Below the pieces are notes generated by a model, which was not told the origin of the DNA, did not search any database, and saw only the letters and a list, made by a program, of their open reading frames with translations. A program made the translations under genes and the position numbers. Of a stretch of DNA of 64,000 nt, positions 42,001-52,484 are shown piece by piece. Source of the stretch: Neurospora tetraspora (lineage: Eukaryota; Ascomycota; Sordariomycetes; Sordariales; Sordariaceae); assembly GCF_033439725.1 (NCBI RefSeq), contig NW_026944386.1, forward strand, positions 3,472,001 through 3,536,000. The letters run 5' to 3'. How positions within the stretch are numbered: the stretch's first letter is position 1; each line of letters opens with the position of its first letter.

Positions 42001-44112
42001 CGTTAATAATAGTAATATTAAACCTCTCCCGTTAAGTCTCCTTGATCAAAATTAAGAGGATTATTAAAAGAATTAAGAAGTTTTCTAAAATAAGAATAAT
42101 TGATTATAGGAAGTACTAATTTAATAATCTACTAATAATAAAATATTTATTGAATATATTTTAAATTTATACCCGTCGTTTCTATTTACCCCGCTAGCTG
42201 TACTTTATACCAACTATTCTATTGATCGAATCATTAACTAGTACGTTCGTTATCAAGAATTATAGGAAGCCGCTTTTAACGTTAGTAAATTAGCTTAACT
42301 AGTAATTAAAATAAATAAAAAAATAACTATTAAGGTAGAAGTCAAACAGTTAATTATGAAATACGATCGTTTTAATAGGGTATACTGACGTAATTTCCCC
42401 TTAATAATTAAAAAATATTACGATTTAAATAACTATATACTTGGCTAATAATTTAAGGAAATAGAAGAAATTTACTTTAAGAATTATAAAAATATAAAGA
42501 CGTAAATCGAGGTGAACGAGGATATCCCCTATTCTAAACGCAAATAAATATTCGATTATATATAGGTTTATACTTATAACTTTAATAAGAATAGGATATT
42601 CAATAAGGTAAAAGCGAGGTTCGTTATAAAAGGTAATTAATAGAAAAAGATAAGAATTAATACGTACGCGTCTACCCTTACGGGTCGATTATTTCATACT
42701 ATTATCGCTTTCGTTATTCGCTTTAACGTTAAATTTATTTAATATAATATAATTAACGCTATCGTAAATACTTACTTTAATAAGGAGATTTATATATATC
42801 TACTATTAGGGTATTAAATACCCAGGAAAGTTCTCAAACTCATTAAGGCCTTATATAATTTCCGACGAACTTCCTTACTATAGTAATAAAAAATTAAACG
42901 GGGTATTTAAATCGATAGGATTTAAAACAATTCTTAAAGACCTATATATTATAAAAAAAATTAATATTCTTATACTATATTATATCGATAATATTATTTT
43001 TACGTTCGGTAAAAGTAAAATAGAAGAGGTTAAGAAATATACGATAGAATTATAGTTATAATATTATTTGATAGGAGGAAATAAATTCTAATAGTGTTTA
43101 GGTATTAAAATTATATATAATCGAAATTTTAATTTTTTTTTGGTTGTTTTAAAAAGTATGTATTAATAAAATTATTAAACTATTCAAATTTAATTACCGC
43201 CTAACCTTAGTACTTATAAGGTATAAAGAATTAGGTCTTTATAAGGGTACTACTAATTATATAGAGATATGAATATACTAAATTAATATAAGTCCTTTAT
43301 TATACGTAATAATTAATATTCAATTAAATTTTACGTTTTCGTCAAATAAATTAGCTAAATATAATTATAATCCTAATTTTACTTATTTAGCGGCGAATAA
43401 AAAAGTTATATAGTATTTAAAAATAATAAAGATATATGCATTCTATTTTAGCGGGAATAATAAATTCGAAATTACTTCTAACGCCTCGTTTATTAATAAT
43501 AAAAGTAATTATAAGAGCTCCTAAGGATTTATAATTAAACTATATAGTAGTTTAATTTATTAGAGAGTAATTAAATAAATTGTAATTATTATATTAACGA
43601 TAGAAATAGAGCTATATATAATCGAAAAGGTAATTAAGGAAACCTTCTTTATAAACTGATTAATATTGGTATTAGGGGTGAACTTATTAGAAAATCCTAT
43701 TCCTACTCTAGGTTATAATAATTAATAAACTATTAAAGTATTTATAAAGGAGATGCCTACCTTCAGTATAAAGATGGGGTATATAAATATTTATAAATAT
43801 TGGTTAAGGGGAGAGATTTTCGAGAAAAAGACTCTTAATATCGAATATTTAGAAATAAAGTTAATACTAATAGATAGATTAATAAAGGCACTAGGTATTT
43901 TGGAGTATAGGAGATTTAGGGAATTATTAGGGATAGTTAAGGTATTACCGCGGGAAGATAGCGGAGGAGGAGATAATCCGCTACTGGGAGAGGTAGATTT
44001 CGATGATCTAGATAAAATACTGGGATTGGAGATATGAAACGACGAGAGCAATATATAAATAATTTTACTTTTGACCTCAAAGAGGTAAAAGAGGTCTATA
44101 AGTAAGGGGGTA

Positions 44113-44286
44113 TATCAAATTTTAAGGTAGTATTCTGGCTAGATATAGGCTAGATGCTAGAGTCCTAGCCACCTGATTTAATAGGTCTTGGCAAATATAG
44201 GATACCCCCAGACCCCCAGACCTTCTGTAGAGAGAGCGCTCGAGTTAGTTATACAGATTCAATCAATCACACCAGTAAATCTGACA
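44113..44286 (+). repeat. Right LTR of the copia fossil
   Basis: 174 bp, ending in AATCTGACA directly before the GTATC duplication. Its outer half is GC-normal and its inner half is AT-shifted, a mirror image of the left LTR. Confidence 0.92.
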
Positions 44287-44291
44287 GTATC

Positions 44292-45782
44292 TGGCCAGTA
44301 AGGTGAATGGTGTCACGGGCACCGAAAGCTCATTCAGGTACCAAGCGCCATTATTATCTACCCTTTACCTTCCTCCAGGCAATCAGACAAAGATGACGCT
44401 CGCCGAAGGGACGATGCTCCTATGGATCACTTTCGGGTTTCTTCCTGTTGTTACTCCCTCTTCCCACTTCCACTCCCTCATATGCGCTCTTCCCACTATG
44501 ACAGTGCCCCCTGAGACTTCCACTTGCGCCCGGTTACTATCGAATTTTTATTTCAATCCAATGACAGTTACCTTCTTCATCAACCACAATCGCAGATGGC
44601 CCGACCGTAACGGGTTTGTACACAGCTTACTTTCACGTGCACAGACGCCCATGCTTGTTGCCTGGTGAACCAGGCACTACTCGATGTGAGTTAGGTATAC
44701 AAGTACTTAGCATCAAGAACCTCAGTGCAGTCAGTTGGTCACGAGCGGATACGGAATGCACATGAGCTGAACGCTACAAACATATTATACATTTTAACAG
44801 GCAGGCAAAGTTGCTGTCTTTATTCCTCTATCCAATGCTTTTTTTATTCCTTCCTTGCCAATTCGCAAGCATCTACAATATAACGGCCCTTTTATGCTAC
44901 CTCGCTAGCTACATACTAGTCGGAAGTACCTTCTTTCCCTGGAGCAAGATCCAAAGCATAAAAGGTACCTCTACATTCGTAACAGAGATCATAGCCAGAT
45001 CAGAAAGCCCATGTTCACATCAACATTGGAAGCATATAAACACCGAGTTGTGCTTCCAATTGGTTGGCGACCTTGAACTAATATCACGACGTCACACTTG
45101 CCTAGTTGCACCTTCCTTACTCCGATACTTTTACTTACTGTCTACTTCCATTTGTACTTGACACTATGGAAGGTACCAGCGAGAAATAGTGGGTCCCTAT
45201 AAACCCCACCCTCACCACGTCTAGTCGAGTCTTTGTTCATCGCGTCCAAATTCCTTCGTCCTTTTTTTTTCCCTTCACAACTTTCAATCCCATGAAAACC
45301 CCGTCTCTCAAACATCCATCTGCAGTCGGCTTAAAACATCATCGACAAAGGAGGTTCAGGTCAGAAATACCTGTCCAAACACTGCCTGTTCCTAACTCCG
45401 CCGGAGAAAAGGTACATGGCAAATATCGTCACCAATCATCATCCGTCATTTCTCGAGTTTACGCATTAAACGATTCTCAGTTTACCGATCAAGCAACCTG
45501 ACAAATTTCAGTCACTCAACGAGTATCGGATATCTTGTTGATATCATACCACACAAAAAACTATATCGAGTCATCAAAGCTTTATCAAGTAGCGCGTCTA
45601 CCTGACAGTCATTCAGGCAACGCGAAAAGCTACGTGGCTACCACAGCGAGGACGCCGAGTGACGGGCATGGGAGGTATGAGCCCTCTGCCACTCTGAGCC
45701 TCGGCCTCGAAAGTTGTAAAGATTACAACTTGGCCGCCTGCTTTCAAGCTTGCTACGTTTTACAGCCCTCAAAACCCTCAAC
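44292..45782. promoter_or_regulatory. Upstream region and leader of the chromodomain gene
   Basis: No gene is recognised; the 121-codon frame at 44303 has no family and starts at the element border. A pyrimidine-rich stretch with CCTTTTTTTTTCCC lies near 45260-45275. A GCTACGTTTTACAG string ending at 45764 looks like a leader-intron acceptor 18 bases before the ATG at 45783. Base composition returns to normal within a few bases of the LTR end. Confidence 0.45.
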
Positions 45783-48700
45783 ATGTTCAAGAATGTGGGC
45801 CGGAGAGTGTCAAAAGACTCGACTCACTCGATCCCTGCCGACGAAGACGAGGACGATAACATCTCTCTAGCTTCAACAGCGTCCGCGCAACACGATCCAG
45901 ATGAGGAATTCGAGGTCGAGGATGTCCTCCTCGAGGAACGGGACGAGGATGGCAACAAAGTCTATCTAGTCAAGTGGGAACGCTATCCGCTATATCAATG
46001 CACTTGGGAGCCCAAGGACAACCTGGGTGACGAACTCATGGAGATGTGGAGGGAGAAGAAACTGAGGCAAGAGGCCGGAGAGGAAGAGCCATTTGATGTG
46101 CGAGTGTTCCATGCAGCCGTTAATAGGGCTAAGAAGGAAAAGGCCGACCGTCATCGCCGTCGCAACGCGAAGCGGAGGAAACTGGGTCACCCGTTGACCG
46201 AGCCCTTCGATGGCTCAAGCTCGGAATCAGACCCAGACAATTTCAAGGTCGAGTCCTCTGATGAATCCAGTGACGAAGCTTTGGAGCAAGAGGAGCCCGT
46301 CTCCAAGGACGATCGGGAACCACGCTCGGCTAAAGAGAGTGGTACACGCCCGCAATCAGAGTCAAAGTCCAAGCAAAGGATATTCAAAGGCATCGCTCAG
46401 CCTGTACCAAAATCGGCCAAGACTACCGCCACTACACGAGAATCCACGTCTCTCGAGCCCAAACCTAAAGCCTCGTCAAGACCCAGTTCCGAAGCCCCGG
46501 ACAGGCCTTCTCCGCCGCAACCGTCATCTTCCAAGCCTCGACCTGAGCGGAATATCGTGTCAACAACTGGCTACCAAGGAACTGCGAGGAAGCCTGTGGA
46601 TAAACCACGACCTAGTACTCCAAACGGGTTGACTTGGCCACTGCCCCAATCAACCCGTACCGCTCCTCCAATTGCGTCTCGATCTACGGCTGCTGGCGTT
46701 CGGAAGCCTCTGACTGCCAAAAGAACGGCTGTTAAGAAGAACGTCAGTGTCAATATCTTTGCAGCAGGCAAAGTTAGAAAGCCCCGAAAGAATTTTAAGG
46801 AGGCTGTTTCAGACACAACCAAAGCTCCAAAGGAATTTACAAAGTTTCGTTATAAACGGCTGGCCGAGAAGAAGGGCAGGGATAAAGAGGATCGTCCTCC
46901 CGATCTATCGACAGCAAAGCTTCACCTCTTCAGCATCACGGAGGGCCCAACAGGAAGAAGGATCTCGCTAAACGCAACAGCGTCATCAAGCACGCCTATT
47001 CCGGCCCCAGGTGGTCAAATGACTGGGACACAGGTCGAAACAGAAGCCGAGACCACAGCTGGACTTGAGCTCAACTCAGACGAACCGGCACCCGTGAATA
47101 GCCAGGAACTGTCTTTTCGACCCAAGGATCCGCCCAGAAGGAAATCTGCTTTGGCAAAATCAAAATCCGATGGAGGACAACCCAAGGAGCGCAAATCTGT
47201 CCGCTTCGTGCCTGGCCATGATGAGACTACGATATTTCAGGCACCGGAACAGATGGATGTTGATGGGTTGTTCGTTGAGCCTGTTCATACAACGCCAACT
47301 ACGCCCACAAATTCGACGGCTCACCAACGCATACCTAGCCCAGATCCACCGCCTGCCACTGCTTCTGCCGGCGAGTCCGATGACGGGGTGCCGAGGGGAA
47401 ATCTGAACAAGAGACTGTTGATCGCCGAGATCCCCCCTTTTGAGGTAACATTTCACGATGTGCCGCGAGATAACCATCAGTTGTGGGCTGCACATTTCGG
47501 CAAACAAAAGTCGTTAGAGTTTCGGCTAAGCTGTTTCGCCAAAACAGCAGTGGCACAAATGAAGCCTCCTTTGTTCCAAAGGGGCCTGGCCAAAGGGCCT
47601 ATAACGTCCGAGAACAAAGAAGCTATAGAGAAGCTTGCACAGCAGCTTAAAGCGCGACTGCTCGGTCTTTTCTATTCAAGCCGGCATTACAACCTTCTCA
47701 TTTATCCCACGAAATGTGAGGAATGGCAAATCGAATCGTTCGGCCAGGAGGTAGCAACTGGCTTAACCGCAGCGCTCTGTTATGTCATATTCTCCTCAGA
47801 TATGGACTGTGGAAGTATGCTCAGACCGCTTAGTCTTCCGCTGAGGTTGCCAGAGACGAATGGAAAGGCAGTGCCTACTATGACGTGGGTGATGAGCAGA
47901 TTGTACAAATTCGATTACAATCAACTATTACCAAGGAAGCCTCAGATCCCAAAGGTACACAAGTTCTTTCTCGCTTTCCCTGAGTCAGGAACTGGGAAAG
48001 TGACTCGCTCAGTCGTTTTTCAATGGCTGCGCTCTTGCAACCCCGACTGTCACATATACATATCCAGCCAACCTGGCTCTTGGGATGCATTCAGAGCCAG
48101 TGTAGCCGAGTCATCTGGTGTTGTCATTATCCACGAGACGTTGATGTGGAGTCTTCGCCGGTTCCCAAAGCTTTCCGAGTACCTGATCAAGAAATACGAC
48201 GAGTATTGGTGCTTTACGGAGCCAAGCGAAGCATACCCCTTATATCCGTCAATGTCCTTGCCGGAAAGCGTTCCCCCCGGGATCAGTCAACTCACGCGAA
48301 TATTGCCATTCCGCACGGCAATCCTGCTTACCCCGAGCTTTCTCGTGTCCGAGCCTGAACACGCTCGTGAGTTTCTCGATTGGTTCTTTCGCCAATGGAA
48401 TTACTCCTTTTACTATCGTCTGGTGACGGCCTCAAACATCCATGAGTACCTTCAAGATCTGGCATTAGAATGTATCGATTCGCGCGAGAGGTGGTGGACC
48501 GCGGGTCCGAGTCTTGGGATGACTCCCATAGATACCCAGTTCGAGATCAACCTGCGAGGACATAGTCTTGACGAATGTGAATCTAGGCTCCAAGCCGGCA
48601 TCGCGGCTTCTGAACTTCACAGAATACGCGCCAGACAGCTCGACTCCTCCGGTGGAATGGAGGAGGACCACAGCCCGCTCATCTATGCGGATCCGTCTAT

Positions 48701-50111
48701 CGACCCAAATGACGAGCAAAGCCTGGTCAACTGGTTCGGCTGGTGGTCAACCCTGCGGGCTGATCAGTTCCGCAAGTTCCATGTCGTTGGATCGTGTAAC
48801 AGTATTGGTTATCCAAACACCAAGAAGGGGATTCGGACGGTCCGCATTCCAAAATATCTGAGAACAACAATCAATGACCCAGACGCGGTAGCAGAGGTTG
48901 TGCAGTCAGAAGCATCGCAAAATCTCCAGGTACCAGCACACGAACTGCCTCCTAGCAATCCACCAAGTGCGGCGGGCAGTTTGGAGTTGACCGGCCCCTT
49001 CAAAAGCGATATATTAATCAATGACCATGGGGCAACTCTTCAAGGATTCCTATTCAACAACTTTTGTAAGGAAATTCCGGGGTCCAAACTGCGGTTTTAC
49101 GGATATCCTGTGACGTGGGCTGATCCGAAGATGGCGAGTTCCTACGGCGATTTGATTCTTAAGCACAATAAGACAATCGGCGAGTGGTTCCATTTTCCGT
49201 ATTCATTCAACAACGCCTGGAACACTTACGTTGGTCTGTTTTACACCATTTCGGAGGAGTGGGATCCCCAGAAGCCTCCACAGAACCAGAATCCCAGGTG
49301 GCATCCTTGGCTTGCGATTTACAGGCTTGTCAACCCCCATTCCCATCCATTCAAGCGGTGCGAGCTTATCATATGGGATCCTCTCGCAAGGAAATGGTTT
49401 CCCGGCTCACAGGTACCGTTAGAAAGCGAGCTCACTGATATGCAACAGCGTGTCGTTCGACATGTCCGTGAGCATTGCGGAAAAAAGAATCGGGGGACGT
49501 ACCTTGATCAGGTTTGGCTCGGCGGGTTCAATTGTCCGAGTGAATGTGAATCTCTTTATCCCCTCGACATGACGTTGAAGTTCACCAGAGCAATGGTGCA
49601 AGATATTGGAGAACATCTTCCACCGGAGAAGCAGTTGCCGAACAAGGGTTTCAGGAAAGTTCTGAAGGAGCACCCACCGGCGCCCAATCCGATGGATGGT
49701 GTCGGTCTAGACAGCGACGATGACGTTGTCATGGACGTCGATAGCAACGACGGCTGGAACGACGAAGACGAAGATGTGCGCATCATCTTCCATCCGCCTC
49801 GAGGCACCAAGCTCTCCCCTGGTTCCCGCTCAAAATGCACCAACAGGCTCTACGAGGAGGCGCGTCTCGCCAGGGCCAGGTCCTCTTCGGACCGTATGGA
49901 GTTCAAGTTCGTTCCAACGCTCAAATGGTACGAGGACCAAGTCGCAGAGGGGCGTGGCTTTGAACACATCAACATCCAGTCGTGGCAAGACATCTTCAAC
50001 ATCTTCCAAATAGGAAAGGCGAAGGGTAGCAAGGTGACGACAGCGGCGACAGCGGCAAGGGCTCAGGCGACTCGTGGAGACAGAGAAGGCGATGTTCAGA
50101 TGACCGGCTAA
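45783..50111 (+). CDS. Large chromodomain protein (1442 residues), function unassigned
   Basis: One uninterrupted frame from the ATG at 45783. Residues about 41-97 form a chromodomain: FEVEDVLLEERDEDGNKVYLVKWERYPLYQCTWEPKDNL, with the V-W-W pattern that forms a methyl-lysine cage. Residues about 100-540 are basic and disordered (AKRRKLG, many SKPR patches). From about 549 to 910 there is an ordered, unfamiliar region (IPPFEVTFHDVP..., LIYPTKCEEW, RSCNPDCHIYISSQPGSWDAF). A second ordered block (about 1060-1320) contains FLFNNFCKEIPGSKLRFYGYP, WHPWLAIYRLVNP and RCELIIWDP. A short acidic tail and an FQIGKAKG end follow. Chromodomains bind methylated histone H3, so a role in silent chromatin is the natural inference. 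It is far larger than HP1 or CDP-2, and I do not recognise the middle and C-terminal folds. The start is the first ATG in frame. Confidence 0.85.
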   Translation: MFKNVGRRVSKDSTHSIPADEDEDDNISLASTASAQHDPDEEFEVEDVLLEERDEDGNKVYLVKWERYPLYQCTWEPKDNLGDELMEMWREKKLRQEAGEEEPFDVRVFHAAVNRAKKEKADRHRRRNAKRRKLGHPLTEPFDGSSSESDPDNFKVESSDESSDEALEQEEPVSKDDREPRSAKESGTRPQSESKSKQRIFKGIAQPVPKSAKTTATTRESTSLEPKPKASSRPSSEAPDRPSPPQPSSSKPRPERNIVSTTGYQGTARKPVDKPRPSTPNGLTWPLPQSTRTAPPIASRSTAAGVRKPLTAKRTAVKKNVSVNIFAAGKVRKPRKNFKEAVSDTTKAPKEFTKFRYKRLAEKKGRDKEDRPPDLSTAKLHLFSITEGPTGRRISLNATASSSTPIPAPGGQMTGTQVETEAETTAGLELNSDEPAPVNSQELSFRPKDPPRRKSALAKSKSDGGQPKERKSVRFVPGHDETTIFQAPEQMDVDGLFVEPVHTTPTTPTNSTAHQRIPSPDPPPATASAGESDDGVPRGNLNKRLLIAEIPPFEVTFHDVPRDNHQLWAAHFGKQKSLEFRLSCFAKTAVAQMKPPLFQRGLAKGPITSENKEAIEKLAQQLKARLLGLFYSSRHYNLLIYPTKCEEWQIESFGQEVATGLTAALCYVIFSSDMDCGSMLRPLSLPLRLPETNGKAVPTMTWVMSRLYKFDYNQLLPRKPQIPKVHKFFLAFPESGTGKVTRSVVFQWLRSCNPDCHIYISSQPGSWDAFRASVAESSGVVIIHETLMWSLRRFPKLSEYLIKKYDEYWCFTEPSEAYPLYPSMSLPESVPPGISQLTRILPFRTAILLTPSFLVSEPEHAREFLDWFFRQWNYSFYYRLVTASNIHEYLQDLALECIDSRERWWTAGPSLGMTPIDTQFEINLRGHSLDECESRLQAGIAASELHRIRARQLDSSGGMEEDHSPLIYADPSIDPNDEQSLVNWFGWWSTLRADQFRKFHVVGSCNSIGYPNTKKGIRTVRIPKYLRTTINDPDAVAEVVQSEASQNLQVPAHELPPSNPPSAAGSLELTGPFKSDILINDHGATLQGFLFNNFCKEIPGSKLRFYGYPVTWADPKMASSYGDLILKHNKTIGEWFHFPYSFNNAWNTYVGLFYTISEEWDPQKPPQNQNPRWHPWLAIYRLVNPHSHPFKRCELIIWDPLARKWFPGSQVPLESELTDMQQRVVRHVREHCGKKNRGTYLDQVWLGGFNCPSECESLYPLDMTLKFTRAMVQDIGEHLPPEKQLPNKGFRKVLKEHPPAPNPMDGVGLDSDDDVVMDVDSNDGWNDEDEDVRIIFHPPRGTKLSPGSRSKCTNRLYEEARLARARSSSDRMEFKFVPTLKWYEDQVAEGRGFEHINIQSWQDIFNIFQIGKAKGSKVTTAATAARAQATRGDREGDVQMTG

Positions 50112-50780
50112 GGAAGCGGCGAGTCAAAGACATCAACTACAAATACGTTCAACAAAAAGTCGCCGCTGGTAGTGCACAAAGGTGTGAGGTTTCTCCGCCC
50201 TAGGTGCCCGAATCGGGTTACGCCTTGGCATCTATCGAAAGAGAGCAAGAAACAACCAGCTTCCAAGGCCGAAGAGCGACAGAGGGAGGGCGGCTTGGGC
50301 TGTATGGCTGCTAGAGCAGGCGTTCGAAAAGCTAGGGCAGCTGGGACGAGAGTCACGTTACAATCGTTGACAATGTCCGATTTGAACACTTCCTCCGTGT
50401 AAGGAACATTACTACGATGAGCTTGGTTCTGGGCAATGGGTGGGGGATAAAAGGTGTAGCATTTCTCGTATGCTTGAGACGATGGAACTTGTTAAGGGTT
50501 ACAGGAGAAGTATGTTTAGAACTCGTGTATTTAACATAGATATCATTGTATGGGGAGGCGTGCAAGACCAAAGTTATTATATATATCAACCGGCTGTTTT
50601 AGACACTCCAACACCAACTGTCACTCAATGTATATATAGTTGCCTTACAACTCATTACTTACTCAAGTTTACTCCCTACACCTTCCGTGACATTGGATTC
50701 ATGACCAACTCTCCCCTTCATCCAAGACGTAGTATCGCTCAGTTCTTCCCCTTGCCGTCCACACCCAACATCACCGCACC
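50112..50780. other. Convergent intergenic region
   Basis: This is the space between the ends of the chromodomain gene and the DJ-1-like gene. It is AT-richer from about 50500 onward (TATATATATCAACC). No gene is recognised. Confidence 0.5.
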
Positions 50781-51862
50781 CTAATTCTGCGGCGGGACCC
50801 CAAATCGTTCAGCAAACGGATCATACCTCCAATCCATCACCGGCTCATGCTCCATCGCTCCAGCAATCTCATATGCCATGTCCACTCCGTCCGGGTACAT
50901 CTGCCTGACGAACTCAAACGTCAAATCCAACACCGCCGTGACTCCTGACGAAGTCCAGATGTTACCATCAACCACCCATCGAGCCGGCGAGACCCTGTTT
51001 CATCACACTGTCAGCAAGAAGTTTCTCTCCCCAATACGCCCGAATACGCCCCAATCGAACCTAAACAGAAAAAAGAAAAAGGGACAAGTAACAAAAAAAA
51101 AAAAAAAACAGGAAGAACATACCACTTAACCTTCTCTCCCAAAGGCGTCACCTCGCCCCAAGCCATCTTATTAGTAGTCGCCCTCCGCCCATCCAGCACG
51201 CCCGCCCTAGCCGCCACCGCAGCACCAATACACACCATCACCAGATATTTATCCTTGTCGTTCTTCTTCCCACCAATCCCAAACTCCCCAACCATCCTCC
51301 TCAAAAACTCCAACTCCCTCCCCTCCCCTTCCAAATCAGGACTATACACCCCCTCCCCGCCCGGCACAATCAGAACATCCACACTCTCCAACACCTCGCG
51401 CATCTCCTCCCACTGTTGGTCCGTGGTGGGGATCGGATGGGTGGGGTTGAAGGTTGGATAGAAACTGCTGTTCATGGGGTTCATGGACGAATTTGGGGGC
51501 GGGGGGGAAGTGAGGACTGGTGATAGACCGGAAGAGTAAGGGGGGTTAAGGGAAAAGATGAGGAGACGCAAGGGGTGGAAGTCGGCGACGAATTGAAGGA
51601 TTTCGACGGCCCCGTAGGCGTCGAGGATCTCGAATTGGCGGAAGAGCAGGAGGGCGTAGGTTTTGGGGGTTGGGTAGGTGGTTGAGTTGCTGTTGGTGTT
51701 GTTGGCGGGGGGCGGGAAGGGGGTGGTTCTGGTGGTCTTTAGGTTGGTTTTGGGTAGGGTTTTGAGCAGCTTTATGTTGGACTCGCGGTGGGGGAGGATG
51801 GCGGCGGTGGTGAGGTGGAGGTGGAGGAGGGTGAGGATTGTGGTGAGGATTGAGAGGCGCAT
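50781..51862 (-). CDS. Secreted DJ-1/PfpI-family (class I glutamine-amidotransferase-like) protein, 2 exons
   Basis: Exons 51862-51123 and 50994-50781, intron 128 bp with a poly-A run, encode 317 residues. The ATG at 51862 was chosen because it gives MRLSILTTILTLLHLHLTTAA, a clear signal peptide; an in-frame ATG 50 codons upstream would bury it. The mature part starts with a low-complexity N/T/P stretch. The PfpI fold begins near KTYALLLFRQFEILDAYGAVEIL. Further marks are VLIVPGGEGVY and the nucleophile elbow MVCIGAAVAARAGVLDG (Cys211). After the intron come WVVDGNIWTSSGVTAVLDLTFEFV and AYEIAGAMEHEP, typical of isonitrile-hydratase-like members. Family members are hydratases, glyoxalases or chaperones; the substrate here is unknown. 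Secretion is unusual for this family and is inferred from the leader. Confidence 0.8.
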
Positions 51863-52414
51863 TTTGGCGGTCGTTGGGAAATTGTTGTTGATGTTGTCGT
51901 TGGTGTTGGTGTTTGGGGTAGTGGGATGGTTGATGATGGTTGCTGGCTTGTTGGAAAGTCCATGGGGGTGAGTGATGCTTATATGTCTTTTCTTGTTCTC
52001 GGCAATTTTCACTCGAACCTGAAGGGCAGCTCGTGTTCACCGGCTTCATGTTCATTACCAGACCATCTGGATAGGAGAGATCCTACGTACGGTAGACTTG
52101 ATCTTCCCAACACAAACCACCGAGCTGCCACAATCTTCATGCATGTCAGTCCCTTCCAGCAAACGATTCGTCATGCAAAGGCCGGCACTCTGGGAAGGCA
52201 TCAGCAGATTCAATCTACAACCGGCTCAAATCCTCTCATGAGGTCTCGCCTCCACACAGCACCATACCTACCACGGTGGCTACCAGACGACGAGACTTGA
52301 TGTTCATCTCCAGAAAACACTGACATGTGACCTTTGAGCAAGTATGTGATCCGAAGCGAGTACTATCGACCAGAGGGCAGTTAGTTACACAGAAAATGCC
52401 CCGGTTTCCCATAT

Positions 52415-52484
52415 GAAGTTGTCCTAAACTCCGATGCTCAACGGGATTAGAAGTTGTCCCAACCTCCGATGCTCAACGGAACTA
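52415..52484. repeat. 35-bp tandem repeat, two copies
   Basis: Copies 52415-52449 and 52450-52484 start GAAGTTGTCC and share CTCCGATGCTCAACGG. They differ at a handful of bases. Confidence 0.9.

Larger units (their letters stand above)
38874..44286 (+). mobile_element. Ty1/copia-type LTR retrotransposon, RIP-mutated fossil
   Basis: A 5413-bp element bounded by 174-bp LTRs and a 5-bp GTATC target duplication (38869-38873 and 44287-44291). The intact ends read TGTCAGATT...AATCTGACA. A purine run (AAGGGGG) lies just before the right LTR, as a polypurine tract should. The interior is extremely AT-rich. Traces of an integrase-like region (about 41.0-41.7 kb) precede traces of a reverse-transcriptase-like region (about 42.5-43.1 kb), the order of the Ty1/copia superfamily, plus strand. 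The coding interior is thoroughly broken, with very many stops; only the boundaries look whole. LTR differences are all transitions, so RIP has acted and ordinary divergence looks small, implying a geologically young insertion. Confidence 0.92.

Noticed and set aside
43753-44037. 94-codon open frame near the right end of the copia fossil
   Set aside because: It is a surviving scrap of the retroelement's coding region, not a separate host gene.
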